This document shows positions 9,066-16,673 of a stretch of 64,000 nt of DNA, piece by piece. Both the position numbers and the translations under genes were made by a program. Every line of letters starts with the position of its first letter. The first letter of the stretch is position 1. The notes below the pieces were generated by a model. It had not been told where the DNA came from, searched no databases, and was given only the letters and a program-made list of their open reading frames with translations. The DNA is from an uncultured Sulfitobacter sp. (GTDB lineage Bacteria > Pseudomonadota > Alphaproteobacteria > Rhodobacterales > Rhodobacteraceae), in the NCBI GenBank assembly GCA_947492925.1, contig CANLOQ010000001.1:1178001-1242000 (forward strand), in the 5' to 3' direction.

Positions 9066-10349
9066 ATGAAATATAAACTAGGTACAGCTGCAATTGCGGC
9101 GATTATGGCAGCGGGCCCCGTGATGGCGGACCTTGTGTTCCCGTCGCTGAGCTATCGCACCGGCCCCTATGCGGCGGGCGGCATTCCGTTTGCGGATGGC
9201 TATGCGGATTACTTCACCATGCTGAACGCCCGTGACGGCGGTATCGGCGGCGTGATGACGCGCGTTGTCGAATGCGAGACGGGCTATAACACCGAGAAAG
9301 GTGTTGAATGCTACGAGTCCACGAAGGGCGAAGGCAGCCTTGTGTATCAGCCGCTGTCCACTGGTATCACCTATCAGCTGATCCCCAAAACGACAGCCGA
9401 TGGCATTCCGATGCACACGATGGGCTATGGCCGGACCTCTGCGGCGAACGGCGATGTGTTTAGCCACACGTTCAACTATCCTGCGAACTACTGGAACGGT
9501 GCGTCCGGTGCGATCAACTATCTGCTGGAGCAGAACGGTGGTGATCTGAACGGCAAGAAGATTGCGCTGGTCTATCACAACTCTGCCTATGGCAAGGAGC
9601 CGATCCGCACGCTGACCGAGCTGTCGGCCAAGCATGGTTTCGAGTTCAAGGAAGTGCCCGTAGACCACCCCGGTCAGGAGCAGAAGTCACAGTGGTTGCA
9701 GATCCGTCGTGACAAGCCTGACTATGTGATCATGTATGGCTGGGGCGTGATGAACCAGGTTGCGGTTCAGGAAGCGGCCAACATCCGGTTCCCGATGGAA
9801 AACTTCATCGGCATCTGGTGGTCCGGTTCTGAAAACGACGTGCTGGCGGCGGGCGATGCGGCCGATGGCTACAAAGCGTTGACGTTCCACGGTGTGGGCG
9901 ACGATTTCCCGGTATTTGACGACATCCAGAAGCATGTTGTGGATGCGGGCAATGCTGCCGGTGCGGGCGATCAGATCGGTACGGTTCTGTATAACCGCGG
10001 TCTCTATGCGGCGATGCTGGCAGCCGAAGCTGTGAAAACGGCGCAGGAAATCCACGGTGTTGCAGAGATCACGCCCGCGCAGATGCGTGACGGGATGGAA
10101 GCGCTGTCGATCACGGAAGAGAAGATGGCGGCCCTTGGTCTGCCGAACTTTGGTCCGACGTTTGACGTGTCCTGCGAGAACCACGGCGGCACCGGCCTTG
10201 TCGGGATGACGCAGTGGGATGCGACCGCGAAAGAGTGGACGCTGATCTCTGACTTTGCACCATCCGACATGGACGTGATCGGCCCGCTGATCGAGGAAGA
10301 CTCGGCTGCGTATGCGGCGGAGAACAACATCGAAGGCAACTGCGGCTAA
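9066..10349 (+). CDS. livK: Periplasmic substrate-binding protein of the LIV-type transporter
   Basis: A type-1 periplasmic binding protein of the HAAT family, 427 residues, with a cleavable signal (about residues 1-21, ending PVMA). Conserved segments include FPSLSYRTGPYAAGG at the mature N-terminus, GKKIALVYHNSAYGKEP near residue 168 and DYVIMYGWGVM near 222. AGGGAGGAAA ahead of the ATG is the strongest ribosome site in the locus, as expected for an abundant binding protein. The subgroup with this mature N-terminus is longer than the E. coli leucine-binding protein and usually sits beside CoA ligases, which argues for an organic acid rather than leucine as ligand. That point is inference. 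Confidence 0.9.
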   Translation: MKYKLGTAAIAAIMAAGPVMADLVFPSLSYRTGPYAAGGIPFADGYADYFTMLNARDGGIGGVMTRVVECETGYNTEKGVECYESTKGEGSLVYQPLSTGITYQLIPKTTADGIPMHTMGYGRTSAANGDVFSHTFNYPANYWNGASGAINYLLEQNGGDLNGKKIALVYHNSAYGKEPIRTLTELSAKHGFEFKEVPVDHPGQEQKSQWLQIRRDKPDYVIMYGWGVMNQVAVQEAANIRFPMENFIGIWWSGSENDVLAAGDAADGYKALTFHGVGDDFPVFDDIQKHVVDAGNAAGAGDQIGTVLYNRGLYAAMLAAEAVKTAQEIHGVAEITPAQMRDGMEALSITEEKMAALGLPNFGPTFDVSCENHGGTGLVGMTQWDATAKEWTLISDFAPSDMDVIGPLIEEDSAAYAAENNIEGNCG

Positions 10350-10361
10350 GGCTGCGGACAC

Positions 10362-10392
10362 CTCCGGCCGCCGCGCAGGGTGGCGGCCGGAG
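10362..10392 (+). terminator. Strong intercistronic hairpin after livK
   Basis: CTCCGGCCGCC (10362-10372) pairs perfectly with GGCGGCCGGAG (10382-10392) around a nine-base loop and is followed by ATTTTG. The U-run is short, so it may act as a partial terminator or as a 3'-end stabiliser of livK mRNA, letting the binding protein outnumber the downstream ATPase. This pattern is common in binding-protein operons. Confidence 0.6.
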
Positions 10393-10420
10393 ATTTTGAG
10401 TTATAGTGGAAAGATGAAGC

Positions 10421-11263
10421 ATGCTTGATGCCGCAGCGACACCCCAGACCGATGCACAGGTTGAGAACGTCCTCGAGGTGAACAACATCGAGGTGATTTA
10501 TAACCACGTGATCCTTGTGCTGAAGGGCGTGAGCCTGAATGTTCCGAAGGGCGGTATCACCGCGCTGCTGGGCGGAAATGGCGCGGGCAAGACGACGACG
10601 CTCAAGGCGATCTCGGGTCTTTTGGCGAGCGAGCGGGGCGAGGTGACCAAGGGGTCGATCAAGTACCGTGGTGCGGATATTGCCCATGCGGACCCGGCGG
10701 AGACCGTCAAGAAGGGGGTCGTTCAGGTGATGGAAGGGCGACATTGCTTTGAGCACCTGACGGTGGAAGAGAATTTGCTGACCGGTGCCTATACGCGCAC
10801 CGATGGATCGGGCGCAATCGCCGCTGATCTTGAGATGGTGTATGATTATTTTCCCCGTCTGCGCGAGCGGCGGAAGTCGCAGGCCGGGTATACGTCCGGC
10901 GGCGAGCAGCAGATGTGTGCGGTGGGGCGTGCGTTGATGTCCAAGCCCGAAACGATTTTGCTGGATGAGCCAAGCATGGGTTTGGCCCCGCAGCTGGTGG
11001 AACAGATTTTCGATATCGTGAAGACGATCAACGAAAAGGAAGGTGTGACTTTCCTTTTGGCCGAGCAGAACACCAATGTGGCGCTGCGGTTTGCGCACTA
11101 TGGCTATATTCTGGAATCTGGTCGCGTGGTGATGGACGGGCCAGCCGCGGACCTGCGCGAGAACCAGGATGTGAAGGAATTTTATCTGGGCATGTCGGAC
11201 GAGGGGCGCAAATCATTTCGTGATGTGCGGTCCTACCGCCGGCGCAAGCGCTGGTTGTCCTGA
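10421..11263 (+). CDS. livF: Branched-chain-type ABC transporter ATP-binding protein LivF
   Basis: Second ATPase of the LIV importer, 280 residues. Walker A is GGNGAGKT, the signature is TSGGEQQM, Walker B is ILLDEPSMGLAP, and the H-loop residue is replaced by glutamine (LAEQN), as usual in LivF. A basic C-terminal tail (SYRRRKRWLS) extends beyond the normal LivF end, which I recall as typical of the copy found with CoA ligases. GGAAAG precedes the ATG. It lies 71 bases after livK, beyond the strong hairpin, and 87 bases ahead of the PaaK-like gene. Confidence 0.92.
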   Translation: MLDAAATPQTDAQVENVLEVNNIEVIYNHVILVLKGVSLNVPKGGITALLGGNGAGKTTTLKAISGLLASERGEVTKGSIKYRGADIAHADPAETVKKGVVQVMEGRHCFEHLTVEENLLTGAYTRTDGSGAIAADLEMVYDYFPRLRERRKSQAGYTSGGEQQMCAVGRALMSKPETILLDEPSMGLAPQLVEQIFDIVKTINEKEGVTFLLAEQNTNVALRFAHYGYILESGRVVMDGPAADLRENQDVKEFYLGMSDEGRKSFRDVRSYRRRKRWLS

Positions 11264-11311
11264 TACACCGGGGGGGGCACCGCCCCGCCCTAGCGATACC
11301 ATGCGGCGCCC

Positions 11312-11335
11312 GTAAGGTGGGCGTTTTGTCCACCC
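11312..11335 (+). repeat. GTAA-headed REP-like hairpin
   Basis: A single unit beginning GTAAGGTGGGC and folding GGTGGGC / GTCCACCC around TTTT. It sits 15 bases before the PaaK-like gene, so its stem may influence that gene's expression. It is the most diverged of the full-length units in the window. Confidence 0.6.
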
Positions 11336-11350
11336 ACGACGGGGAAAGCC

Positions 11351-12529
11351 ATGTCTGACACGTATTTTGACGAACTAGAAACCCGCACGGCGGATGCACG
11401 CGCGGCGGCGCATCTGGAAGGGTTGCGCGCGCAATTGGCACGGACCGGGGTTGAGGCGGATCTGGACAGTCTGGATGATCTGGCCAAGCTGCCGGTGCTG
11501 CGCAAGGCAGACCTGACCGCCAAACAGAAAGCCGCGCCGCCTTTTGGTGGGATTGCGGTTCAGAACATTACCCATGTTTTTCAATCGCCCGGCCCGATTT
11601 ACGAGCCCGGCGGCTCTGGCGCGGATTGGTTTCGTCTGGGGCGTTTCCTGCATGCGGCAGGGTTGGGCGCTGAGGATACGGTGCAGAACTGCTTTGGCTA
11701 TCACCTGACGCCAGCGGGCCATATGTTTGAAAGCGGTGCCCGTGCCGTGGGGGCGCGTGTGCTGCCCGCCGGTGTGGGGCAGACGGAATTGCAGGTCACG
11801 GCGGCGCGGGATGTCGGGACAACCGCCTATGCGGGCACGCCGGATTACCTGAAGGTGATCCTTGAGAAAGCGGACGAGATGGGTGTGACCCTTGGGATCA
11901 CTAAGGCTGCCGTCGGTGGTGGGGCGCTGTTTCCGTCGTTGCGGCAGTATTACATCGATCGCGGGATTGCCTGTTTGCAATGCTATGCGACGGCGGATGT
12001 GGGCAATATCGCCTATGAAAGCGCTGCGATGGAAGGGATGATTCTGGATGAAGGCGTGATCGTTGAGATCGTGACGCCCGGCACAGGCGATCCGGTGGCC
12101 CCCGGTGAGGTGGGCGAAGTGCTGGTGACAACGCTGAACCCAGATTATCCGCTGATCCGTTTTGCGACGGGTGATTTGTCTGCGGTGATGGAAGGTGTGT
12201 CGCCCTGTGGGCGGACCAATACGCGCATCAAGGGCTGGATGGGGCGTGCGGATCAGACGACCAAGATCAAGGGCATGTTCGTGCGGCCCGAGCAGGTGGC
12301 GGCGCTGGTTGCGCACCACGATGAGGTGACCCGCGCGCGTGTTGTGGCCAGCCGCAGCGGTGAGCAGGACGTGATGACCGTGCATATCGAAAGCGCGGGC
12401 GGTGATGCGGCGGGCTATGCTGCGTCGGTCGCAGAGGTGCTGAAGCTGAAAGGCGAGGTTGTGGTGGTTGAGCCGGGTGCCCTGCCCAAGGACGGGCTGG
12501 TGATCGAGGATCAGCGGACCTACGACTGA
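11351..12529 (+). CDS. PaaK-like (phenylacetate-CoA ligase family) protein with altered P-loop
   Basis: A 392-residue member of the phenylacetate-CoA ligase group, somewhat shorter than the usual 430-440. Conserved segments include AGTPDYLKVIL near residue 160, YATADVGNIAYE near 210, RFATGDLSAV near 273 and the hinge GRADQTTKIKGMFV near 299. Where PaaK has the ATP-binding SSGTTGKPT, this protein reads QSPGPIYEPG (about residues 77-86), so ATP binding may be altered or lost. It is the last gene of the ligase/LIV locus. It could be a second acid-CoA ligase of narrow range or an accessory non-catalytic protein. GGGGAAA precedes the ATG. Confidence 0.75.
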   Translation: MSDTYFDELETRTADARAAAHLEGLRAQLARTGVEADLDSLDDLAKLPVLRKADLTAKQKAAPPFGGIAVQNITHVFQSPGPIYEPGGSGADWFRLGRFLHAAGLGAEDTVQNCFGYHLTPAGHMFESGARAVGARVLPAGVGQTELQVTAARDVGTTAYAGTPDYLKVILEKADEMGVTLGITKAAVGGGALFPSLRQYYIDRGIACLQCYATADVGNIAYESAAMEGMILDEGVIVEIVTPGTGDPVAPGEVGEVLVTTLNPDYPLIRFATGDLSAVMEGVSPCGRTNTRIKGWMGRADQTTKIKGMFVRPEQVAALVAHHDEVTRARVVASRSGEQDVMTVHIESAGGDAAGYAASVAEVLKLKGEVVVVEPGALPKDGLVIEDQRTYD

Positions 12530-12674
12530 GGGCATTTATTGGTGGCAGAACCGTTACGCGTGAGCCTTAGTTCGGGCGGCACGCCGGTGATGCTGCTACG
12601 GTTCCAGACGCCCTGAGCGGTAAAATCCATTTGAAGCGTGGGGCCGGACATATGCCCGACCCCTGATGCCGTCT

Positions 12675-13214
12675 CTAGCTTGGGGAGAATGGCAGCGAAG
12701 AATGGTGCAGCACGATCTTTGGTTCGCCGTTTTCCATCTGTTCAAAGCCGAAGGTGTATTCGACCTTTACCTCTGATCCATCCACTTGGGTAAAGAAGTA
12801 ATTGCCCATCGACATTGCGGTGCCACCGTTGATGATGGTGCCTTCGTTTTCCCAACGGACATTGGTGTAGGGCGCAATCGCAAACCCCCCGTCTTCGGCG
12901 ATGTCGCCGCCCACAAAGTAGGACAATGCTTCATCGAAGGTGCCGCGGAACTGGTCTTGGGCGGCGAGGGTCGGTTTAAAGAGAACCTCGCTTTCATCAT
13001 AGGCGTAGAAGGTGTTGATGTGATCGGTTGCGGCGCTGCGGTAATCACCGTTGTCGGTATGCACCTGCCCGATGTTGACGATCCCCTGACCCCAGGCATC
13101 CTGAATGGCGGTGATCTGTTCGGCCGTCAGGGCGGGCTGATTGTTGGCAAGGGCGGCACCACCCGTGAGGGCAAGAGCAACGGTGGCGGCGGTGAGGGTT
13201 TTGGGTGCGGTCAT
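12675..13214 (-). CDS. Secreted iota-carbonic-anhydrase-like protein (NTF2-like fold)
   Basis: A 179-residue protein with a signal peptide (residues 1-23, ending ALA). The mature part resembles the COG4337/CaMKII-association-domain family, recently recognised as iota-class carbonic anhydrases: FYAYDESEVLFKPT near 69-82, YFVGGDIAEDGGFAIAPYTNVRW near 99-121 (two short pieces of one stretch), MGNYFFT near 136-142, VEYTFGF near 151-157 and the C-terminal LHHSSLP (H170 H171 S172 S173), matching the class's HHSS motif. The long open frame upstream is ignored because signal and ribosome site fit 13214. It would hydrate CO2 in the periplasm. Its divergent neighbour is a LysR regulator. Databases may label such proteins wrongly, so activity is unproven. 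Confidence 0.65.
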   Translation of the reverse strand: MTAPKTLTAATVALALTGGAALANNQPALTAEQITAIQDAWGQGIVNIGQVHTDNGDYRSAATDHINTFYAYDESEVLFKPTLAAQDQFRGTFDEALSYFVGGDIAEDGGFAIAPYTNVRWENEGTIINGGTAMSMGNYFFTQVDGSEVKVEYTFGFEQMENGEPKIVLHHSSLPFSPS

Positions 13215-13280
13215 GTGGGTTCCCTTTCGAGGTTTGTTTGCTGATGACTGAAAGATGGGGTGGCATGATCCATAATACCA

Positions 13281-13304
13281 ATTGAATAAATTACAGGTTT
13301 CAAT
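13281..13304. promoter_or_regulatory. Dyad between the divergent carbonic-anhydrase-like and LysR genes
   Basis: ATTGAA (13281-13286) and TTCAAT (13299-13304) form an inverted repeat with a 12-base spacer, 30 bases before the LysR start and 66 bases before the divergent gene. Position and AT-rich character fit a LysR operator, though the spacing is not the textbook T-N11-A form. Confidence 0.45.
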
Positions 13305-13334
13305 AGCCTTGGGGTATGAATGGCGGAGGATGAA

Positions 13335-14261
13335 ATGCGCCCGACCCTGAGACAGATTGAATATTTCGTTGCCGTTGCGGACCACGGGGCATTCGGTGCG
13401 GCGGCCAAGGTGTTGGCGGTCAGCCAGCCGAGCCTGTCCAAGCAATTGAGCACGATGGAAGATGAACTGGGCGTGCGCCTGTTTGAACGCACATCGCGGC
13501 GTGTGGCGCTGACGCCGACGGGGCGGGCGGTGCTGGCGCGGGGCAGGTCGATCCTGCGCGAGGTGCGGGATTTCAAGGCGGTTGCACGGGGGACAACCAG
13601 CCTGTTTGCGGCCAAGCTGTCGATCGGGGTGTTGCCATCGGTGGGGGCCTATTTCATGCCCATCGCAAACCGGCGGTTGCACAGGCTGTATCCTGATCTG
13701 CGCCTTGTGGTGCAGGAAGGGGCGACGCGACAGCTTCTTGATCTGCTGAAAGACGGCAGCATTGACGCTGTGATCGGGACGCCGACGAATGACCCCGAAT
13801 TTGACAGCGCGCCGTTGTTTGAGGAGGCGCTGTGGGTCTGCGCGGCAAGTGATGATCCGATTTCAATTGGCCGTGGACCGGTTTCATTGTCAGACCTGTC
13901 CGACAGTCCGCTGTTGTCATTGAGCGCGGGCTTCAGCCTGCATGATCTGGTTGAGCGGCTTGCCCAAATGGCGGGCACGTACCTGAGCCGGGACTATCAG
14001 GGCGGGAGCCTTGACGCGGTGCGGCAGATGGCGGTGATGGGGGCGGGCGTCGCGATTTTGCCGTCGCTTTACGCGCTGGCAGAGGCCGTGCGTGACCCGG
14101 AGTTCAGGGTGCGCCGGTTGGATCATCCCGAAGCGGTGCATCCCATTGCATTGCATTGGCGTCACGCGTCACCCGCCGCCGAGGATTTTCAACGCCTTGC
14201 GGCAGAGCTGATCAGTGTGAAGGAAGAAATCCGCGCCCTGCGGGATGATCGGTTCGCGTGA
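13335..14261 (+). CDS. LysR-family transcriptional regulator (OxyR-like subgroup without the cysteine pair)
   Basis: A 308-residue regulator. The winged helix-turn-helix (about residues 1-60) reads LRQIEYFVAVADHGAFGAAAKVL...SQPSLSKQ, and residues about 85-290 form the effector domain. The ATG at 13335 is chosen because GGAGG lies five bases upstream; the ATG at 13320 has no ribosome site. The N-terminal sequence is close to OxyR-type regulators, but the only cysteine in the effector domain is in WVCAA, so peroxide sensing by a disulfide is unlikely. It is divergent from the carbonic-anhydrase-like gene and probably controls it and itself. Confidence 0.88.
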   Translation: MRPTLRQIEYFVAVADHGAFGAAAKVLAVSQPSLSKQLSTMEDELGVRLFERTSRRVALTPTGRAVLARGRSILREVRDFKAVARGTTSLFAAKLSIGVLPSVGAYFMPIANRRLHRLYPDLRLVVQEGATRQLLDLLKDGSIDAVIGTPTNDPEFDSAPLFEEALWVCAASDDPISIGRGPVSLSDLSDSPLLSLSAGFSLHDLVERLAQMAGTYLSRDYQGGSLDAVRQMAVMGAGVAILPSLYALAEAVRDPEFRVRRLDHPEAVHPIALHWRHASPAAEDFQRLAAELISVKEEIRALRDDRFA

Positions 14262-14342
14262 GATTTGGAAAGGCGCGGCACGGGTACGTGGGCGCATGCC
14301 TGCGGGTCTGGTAATCCTGAGTGAAATCGTCGAAATAGGGGC

Positions 14343-16010
14343 ATGAGCGTAGATCCTGCATCCTACCCGGCGCCTTTGCGCAAAGCCCGTGATGGGCTGG
14401 CGGGGGTTTCATTCATCGCGCTTCTGGCGGCGGTGATCTGTGCCCTGCCGATGCTTGCGGTGCTGTTGGCCGCGCTGGGCGGCGGGATGGAGACGGTGCG
14501 GCATTTGATGCAGACCGTGCTGGGGGAGTACACCCGCACCACGCTGGCGCTGGTTGTTCTGGTGTCGCTGGGGACCTTTGCGATTGGCGTGGGGGCGGCG
14601 TGGCTGGTGACGATGACGCGTTTCCCCGGTGTAAGGATTTTCGAAGTGGCGCTGGTGCTGCCGCTGGCGTTTCCGGCTTACGTTCTGGCCTATGCCTATA
14701 CATCGGTGCTGGACCACCCCGGCATTGTGCAGACGCTGCTGCGTGATGTGACGGGATGGGGGCCGCGCGACTATTGGTTCCCTGATATCCGATCGCTGGG
14801 TGGGGCGGCGCTGATGCTGACGCTGGTGTTGTATCCTTATGTTTATCTGTTGGCGCGGGCGGCGTTTCTGCAACAAAGCGGCACGACGTTTCTGGCCGCG
14901 CGGGCGTTGGGCAAGAGCGCCTGGGTTGCGTTTTTCCGGGTGAGCCTGCCGCTGGCGCGGCCTGCGATTGCCGGTGGTGTGCTGCTGGCAGTGATGGAGA
15001 CCATCGCGGATTTCGGCACGGTTGCCTATTTCGGCGTGCAGACCTTTGCCACGGGTATTTATACGGCGTGGTTTTCGATGTTTGACCGGGTGGGCGCGGC
15101 GCAGCTGGCGCTGTGTTTGCTGAGTTTTGCACTGTTGCTTGCGATGCTGGAGCGGGTGCAGCGGGGGCGGGCGAAGTACCACGATCCGGCGCGCCGCGCG
15201 CAGGCGATGCCGCCAATGCAGTTGAGCGGATGGGAAGCCTGGCTGGCGATGCTGGCCTGTGGTGTGCCGGTGCTGTTTGGGGCGGTGCTGCCGGTTTTTG
15301 TGTTGTTCGGCATGGGCCTTGGGTCAGAGCAGAATCTGCTGAGCCCGCGGTATCTGGGATTTGTCCGCAATTCGCTGACGCTGGCGGGTATCGCGGCGGT
15401 GGTCACTGTGGCGGTTGCGGTGGCGGTCGGGTTTTTCCAGCGGTTGCGGCCCGGCAGGTTGTCGCGCGGTGCGGGTTATGTGGCGCGGCTGGGGTATGCG
15501 GTGCCGGGCGGTGTGATCGCGGTGGGGCTGTTGGTGCCTTTTGCCGCCTTTGACAATGCGCTTGATGCGTGGATGCGGGCCACGTTTGATATTTCGACCG
15601 GGCTGCTGATCACCGGGTCGATCTGGCTTTTGATTGTGGCCTATATGGTGCGGTTTCTGGCGGCGGCGCTGGGTGCCTATGAGGGCGGGCAGGCGATGGT
15701 TCACGCGAACATGGACGCTGCTGCGCGGTCCTTGGGGCAGACGCCGGTGGGCACGCTCAGGCGGGTGCATCTGCCGATCTTGCGGCCCAGTCTGCTGACT
15801 GCTTTGCTGATCGTTTTTGTGGACGTGATGAAGGAACTGCCCGCGACGCTGATCATGCGGCCTTTCAATTTCGACACGCTGGCGGTGCAGGCCTACCGTC
15901 TGGCGTCGGACGAGCGGTTGGACGGGGCGGCGGTGCCGAGCCTTGTGATCGTGGCGATGGGATTGTTGCCGGTGATCCTGATCTGTCGTCAGGTGGGGCG
16001 CGACAGATAA
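14343..16010 (+). CDS. Fbp/Sfu-type ABC transporter permease (Fe3+ or similar)
   Basis: A 555-residue double-length permease with two binding-protein-dependent transport domains and about 12 membrane segments, the layout of FbpB/SfuB. EAA-like loops are visible in AARALGKSAWVAFFRVSLPLARP near residue 184 and AARSLGQTPVGTLRRVHLPILRP near 460 (each broken around the conserved G). AGGGGC precedes the ATG. The family imports ferric iron, and related permeases take thiamine or phosphonates. No binding protein or ATPase gene is adjacent, so it must work with subunits encoded elsewhere. It ends in a REP-like hairpin shared with the convergent GNAT gene. Confidence 0.85.
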   Translation: MSVDPASYPAPLRKARDGLAGVSFIALLAAVICALPMLAVLLAALGGGMETVRHLMQTVLGEYTRTTLALVVLVSLGTFAIGVGAAWLVTMTRFPGVRIFEVALVLPLAFPAYVLAYAYTSVLDHPGIVQTLLRDVTGWGPRDYWFPDIRSLGGAALMLTLVLYPYVYLLARAAFLQQSGTTFLAARALGKSAWVAFFRVSLPLARPAIAGGVLLAVMETIADFGTVAYFGVQTFATGIYTAWFSMFDRVGAAQLALCLLSFALLLAMLERVQRGRAKYHDPARRAQAMPPMQLSGWEAWLAMLACGVPVLFGAVLPVFVLFGMGLGSEQNLLSPRYLGFVRNSLTLAGIAAVVTVAVAVAVGFFQRLRPGRLSRGAGYVARLGYAVPGGVIAVGLLVPFAAFDNALDAWMRATFDISTGLLITGSIWLLIVAYMVRFLAAALGAYEGGQAMVHANMDAAARSLGQTPVGTLRRVHLPILRPSLLTALLIVFVDVMKELPATLIMRPFNFDTLAVQAYRLASDERLDGAAVPSLVIVAMGLLPVILICRQVGRDR

Positions 16011-16015
16011 GCGGG

Positions 16016-16038
16016 GGTGCAGGGGACCTGCACCTTAC
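16016..16038 (-). repeat. GTAA-headed REP-like hairpin (minus orientation)
   Basis: Read on the minus strand the unit starts GTAAGGTGCAGG and folds GGTGCAGG / CCTGCACC with almost no loop. It lies between convergent genes, and its GTAA head contains the TAA stop codon of the GNAT gene at 16035-16037. It could serve as a bidirectional transcription end. Confidence 0.65.
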
Positions 16039-16586
16039 GCGCGGCGGGCCTTGGTTCGGGTCCAGTCCGCAGCTTCAATCCGCCAGCTTTGCCACTCTGC
16101 CGTTTTGCCGCCAAGTGTGAGTGGCCCTTGTGATATCATCCGAGCGCCGAGTTTGGCGGTGGCCCGTTGCGAGCGGATGTTGGTCGGGTCGATGTGCAGC
16201 CAGACGTGGGACACCGTGGTAAAGGCATGATCCAGCATCAGCGTTTTCAGGGCGCGGTTCGTGGCCCCGCCCCACCAGTCGCGGCCCAGAAAGGTATAGC
16301 CGATAGAGATGCCCTGTGGGTCTTGCGGGGCGGTGTAGTAGCGTGAACATCCGATCAATTTATCCGTCGCACGGGCGATGATGGCGAGGGTGGTGCCGGT
16401 GGCCAGGAGCATGTCCAGATAGGGCATGAACACTGTACGCTGGTGCCGGTCGCGCGCGGGATGGCCGGCCCAGATCAACGGGTCGCGCGCGACGGTATAA
16501 AGCGGTTCGCGGTCCTGTGACGTCAGGGGGCGCAGGCGCAGGGTGTGGTTTTCCAGACTAGGTTGTGGATCAAAGGCGGGATGCAT
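16035..16586 (-). CDS. GNAT-family N-acetyltransferase (RimJ/RimL type)
   Basis: A 183-residue acetyltransferase of the RimJ/RimL-like branch (acetyltransf_3): LRLRPLTSQDREPLY near residues 16-30, GISIGYTFLGRDWWGGATNRALKTLM near 92-117 (acetyl-CoA binding strand and helix, in two pieces), and HIDPTNIRSQRATAKLGAR near 131-149. The substrate is unknown; relatives acetylate protein N-termini or small amines. The gene is convergent with the permease and ends inside a REP-like hairpin. The divergent side holds the terminator of the yghU gene, so it likely has its own promoter. Confidence 0.82.
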   Translation of the reverse strand: MHPAFDPQPSLENHTLRLRPLTSQDREPLYTVARDPLIWAGHPARDRHQRTVFMPYLDMLLATGTTLAIIARATDKLIGCSRYYTAPQDPQGISIGYTFLGRDWWGGATNRALKTLMLDHAFTTVSHVWLHIDPTNIRSQRATAKLGARMISQGPLTLGGKTAEWQSWRIEAADWTRTKARRA

Positions 16587-16599
16587 GTGAGGTCCAATA

Positions 16600-16628
16600 A
16601 AAAGGGCGCACCGGTGGATGCGCCCTTG
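16600..16628 (-). terminator. Intrinsic terminator after yghU
   Basis: AAGGGCGCA (16602-16610) pairs with TGCGCCCTT (16619-16627) around eight bases. On the minus strand the stem is followed by TTTATT, placing it 46 bases after the yghU stop. Confidence 0.75.
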
Positions 16629-16673
16629 AGCTTGCGTGAAGTTCCCCGCCCGGTCGAGCGTTTGATTGTACCG

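Noticed and set aside
13320-13334. Upstream ATG as LysR start
   Set aside because: It would include the GGAGG ribosome site in the coding region; the ATG at 13335 is better placed and matches family N-termini.
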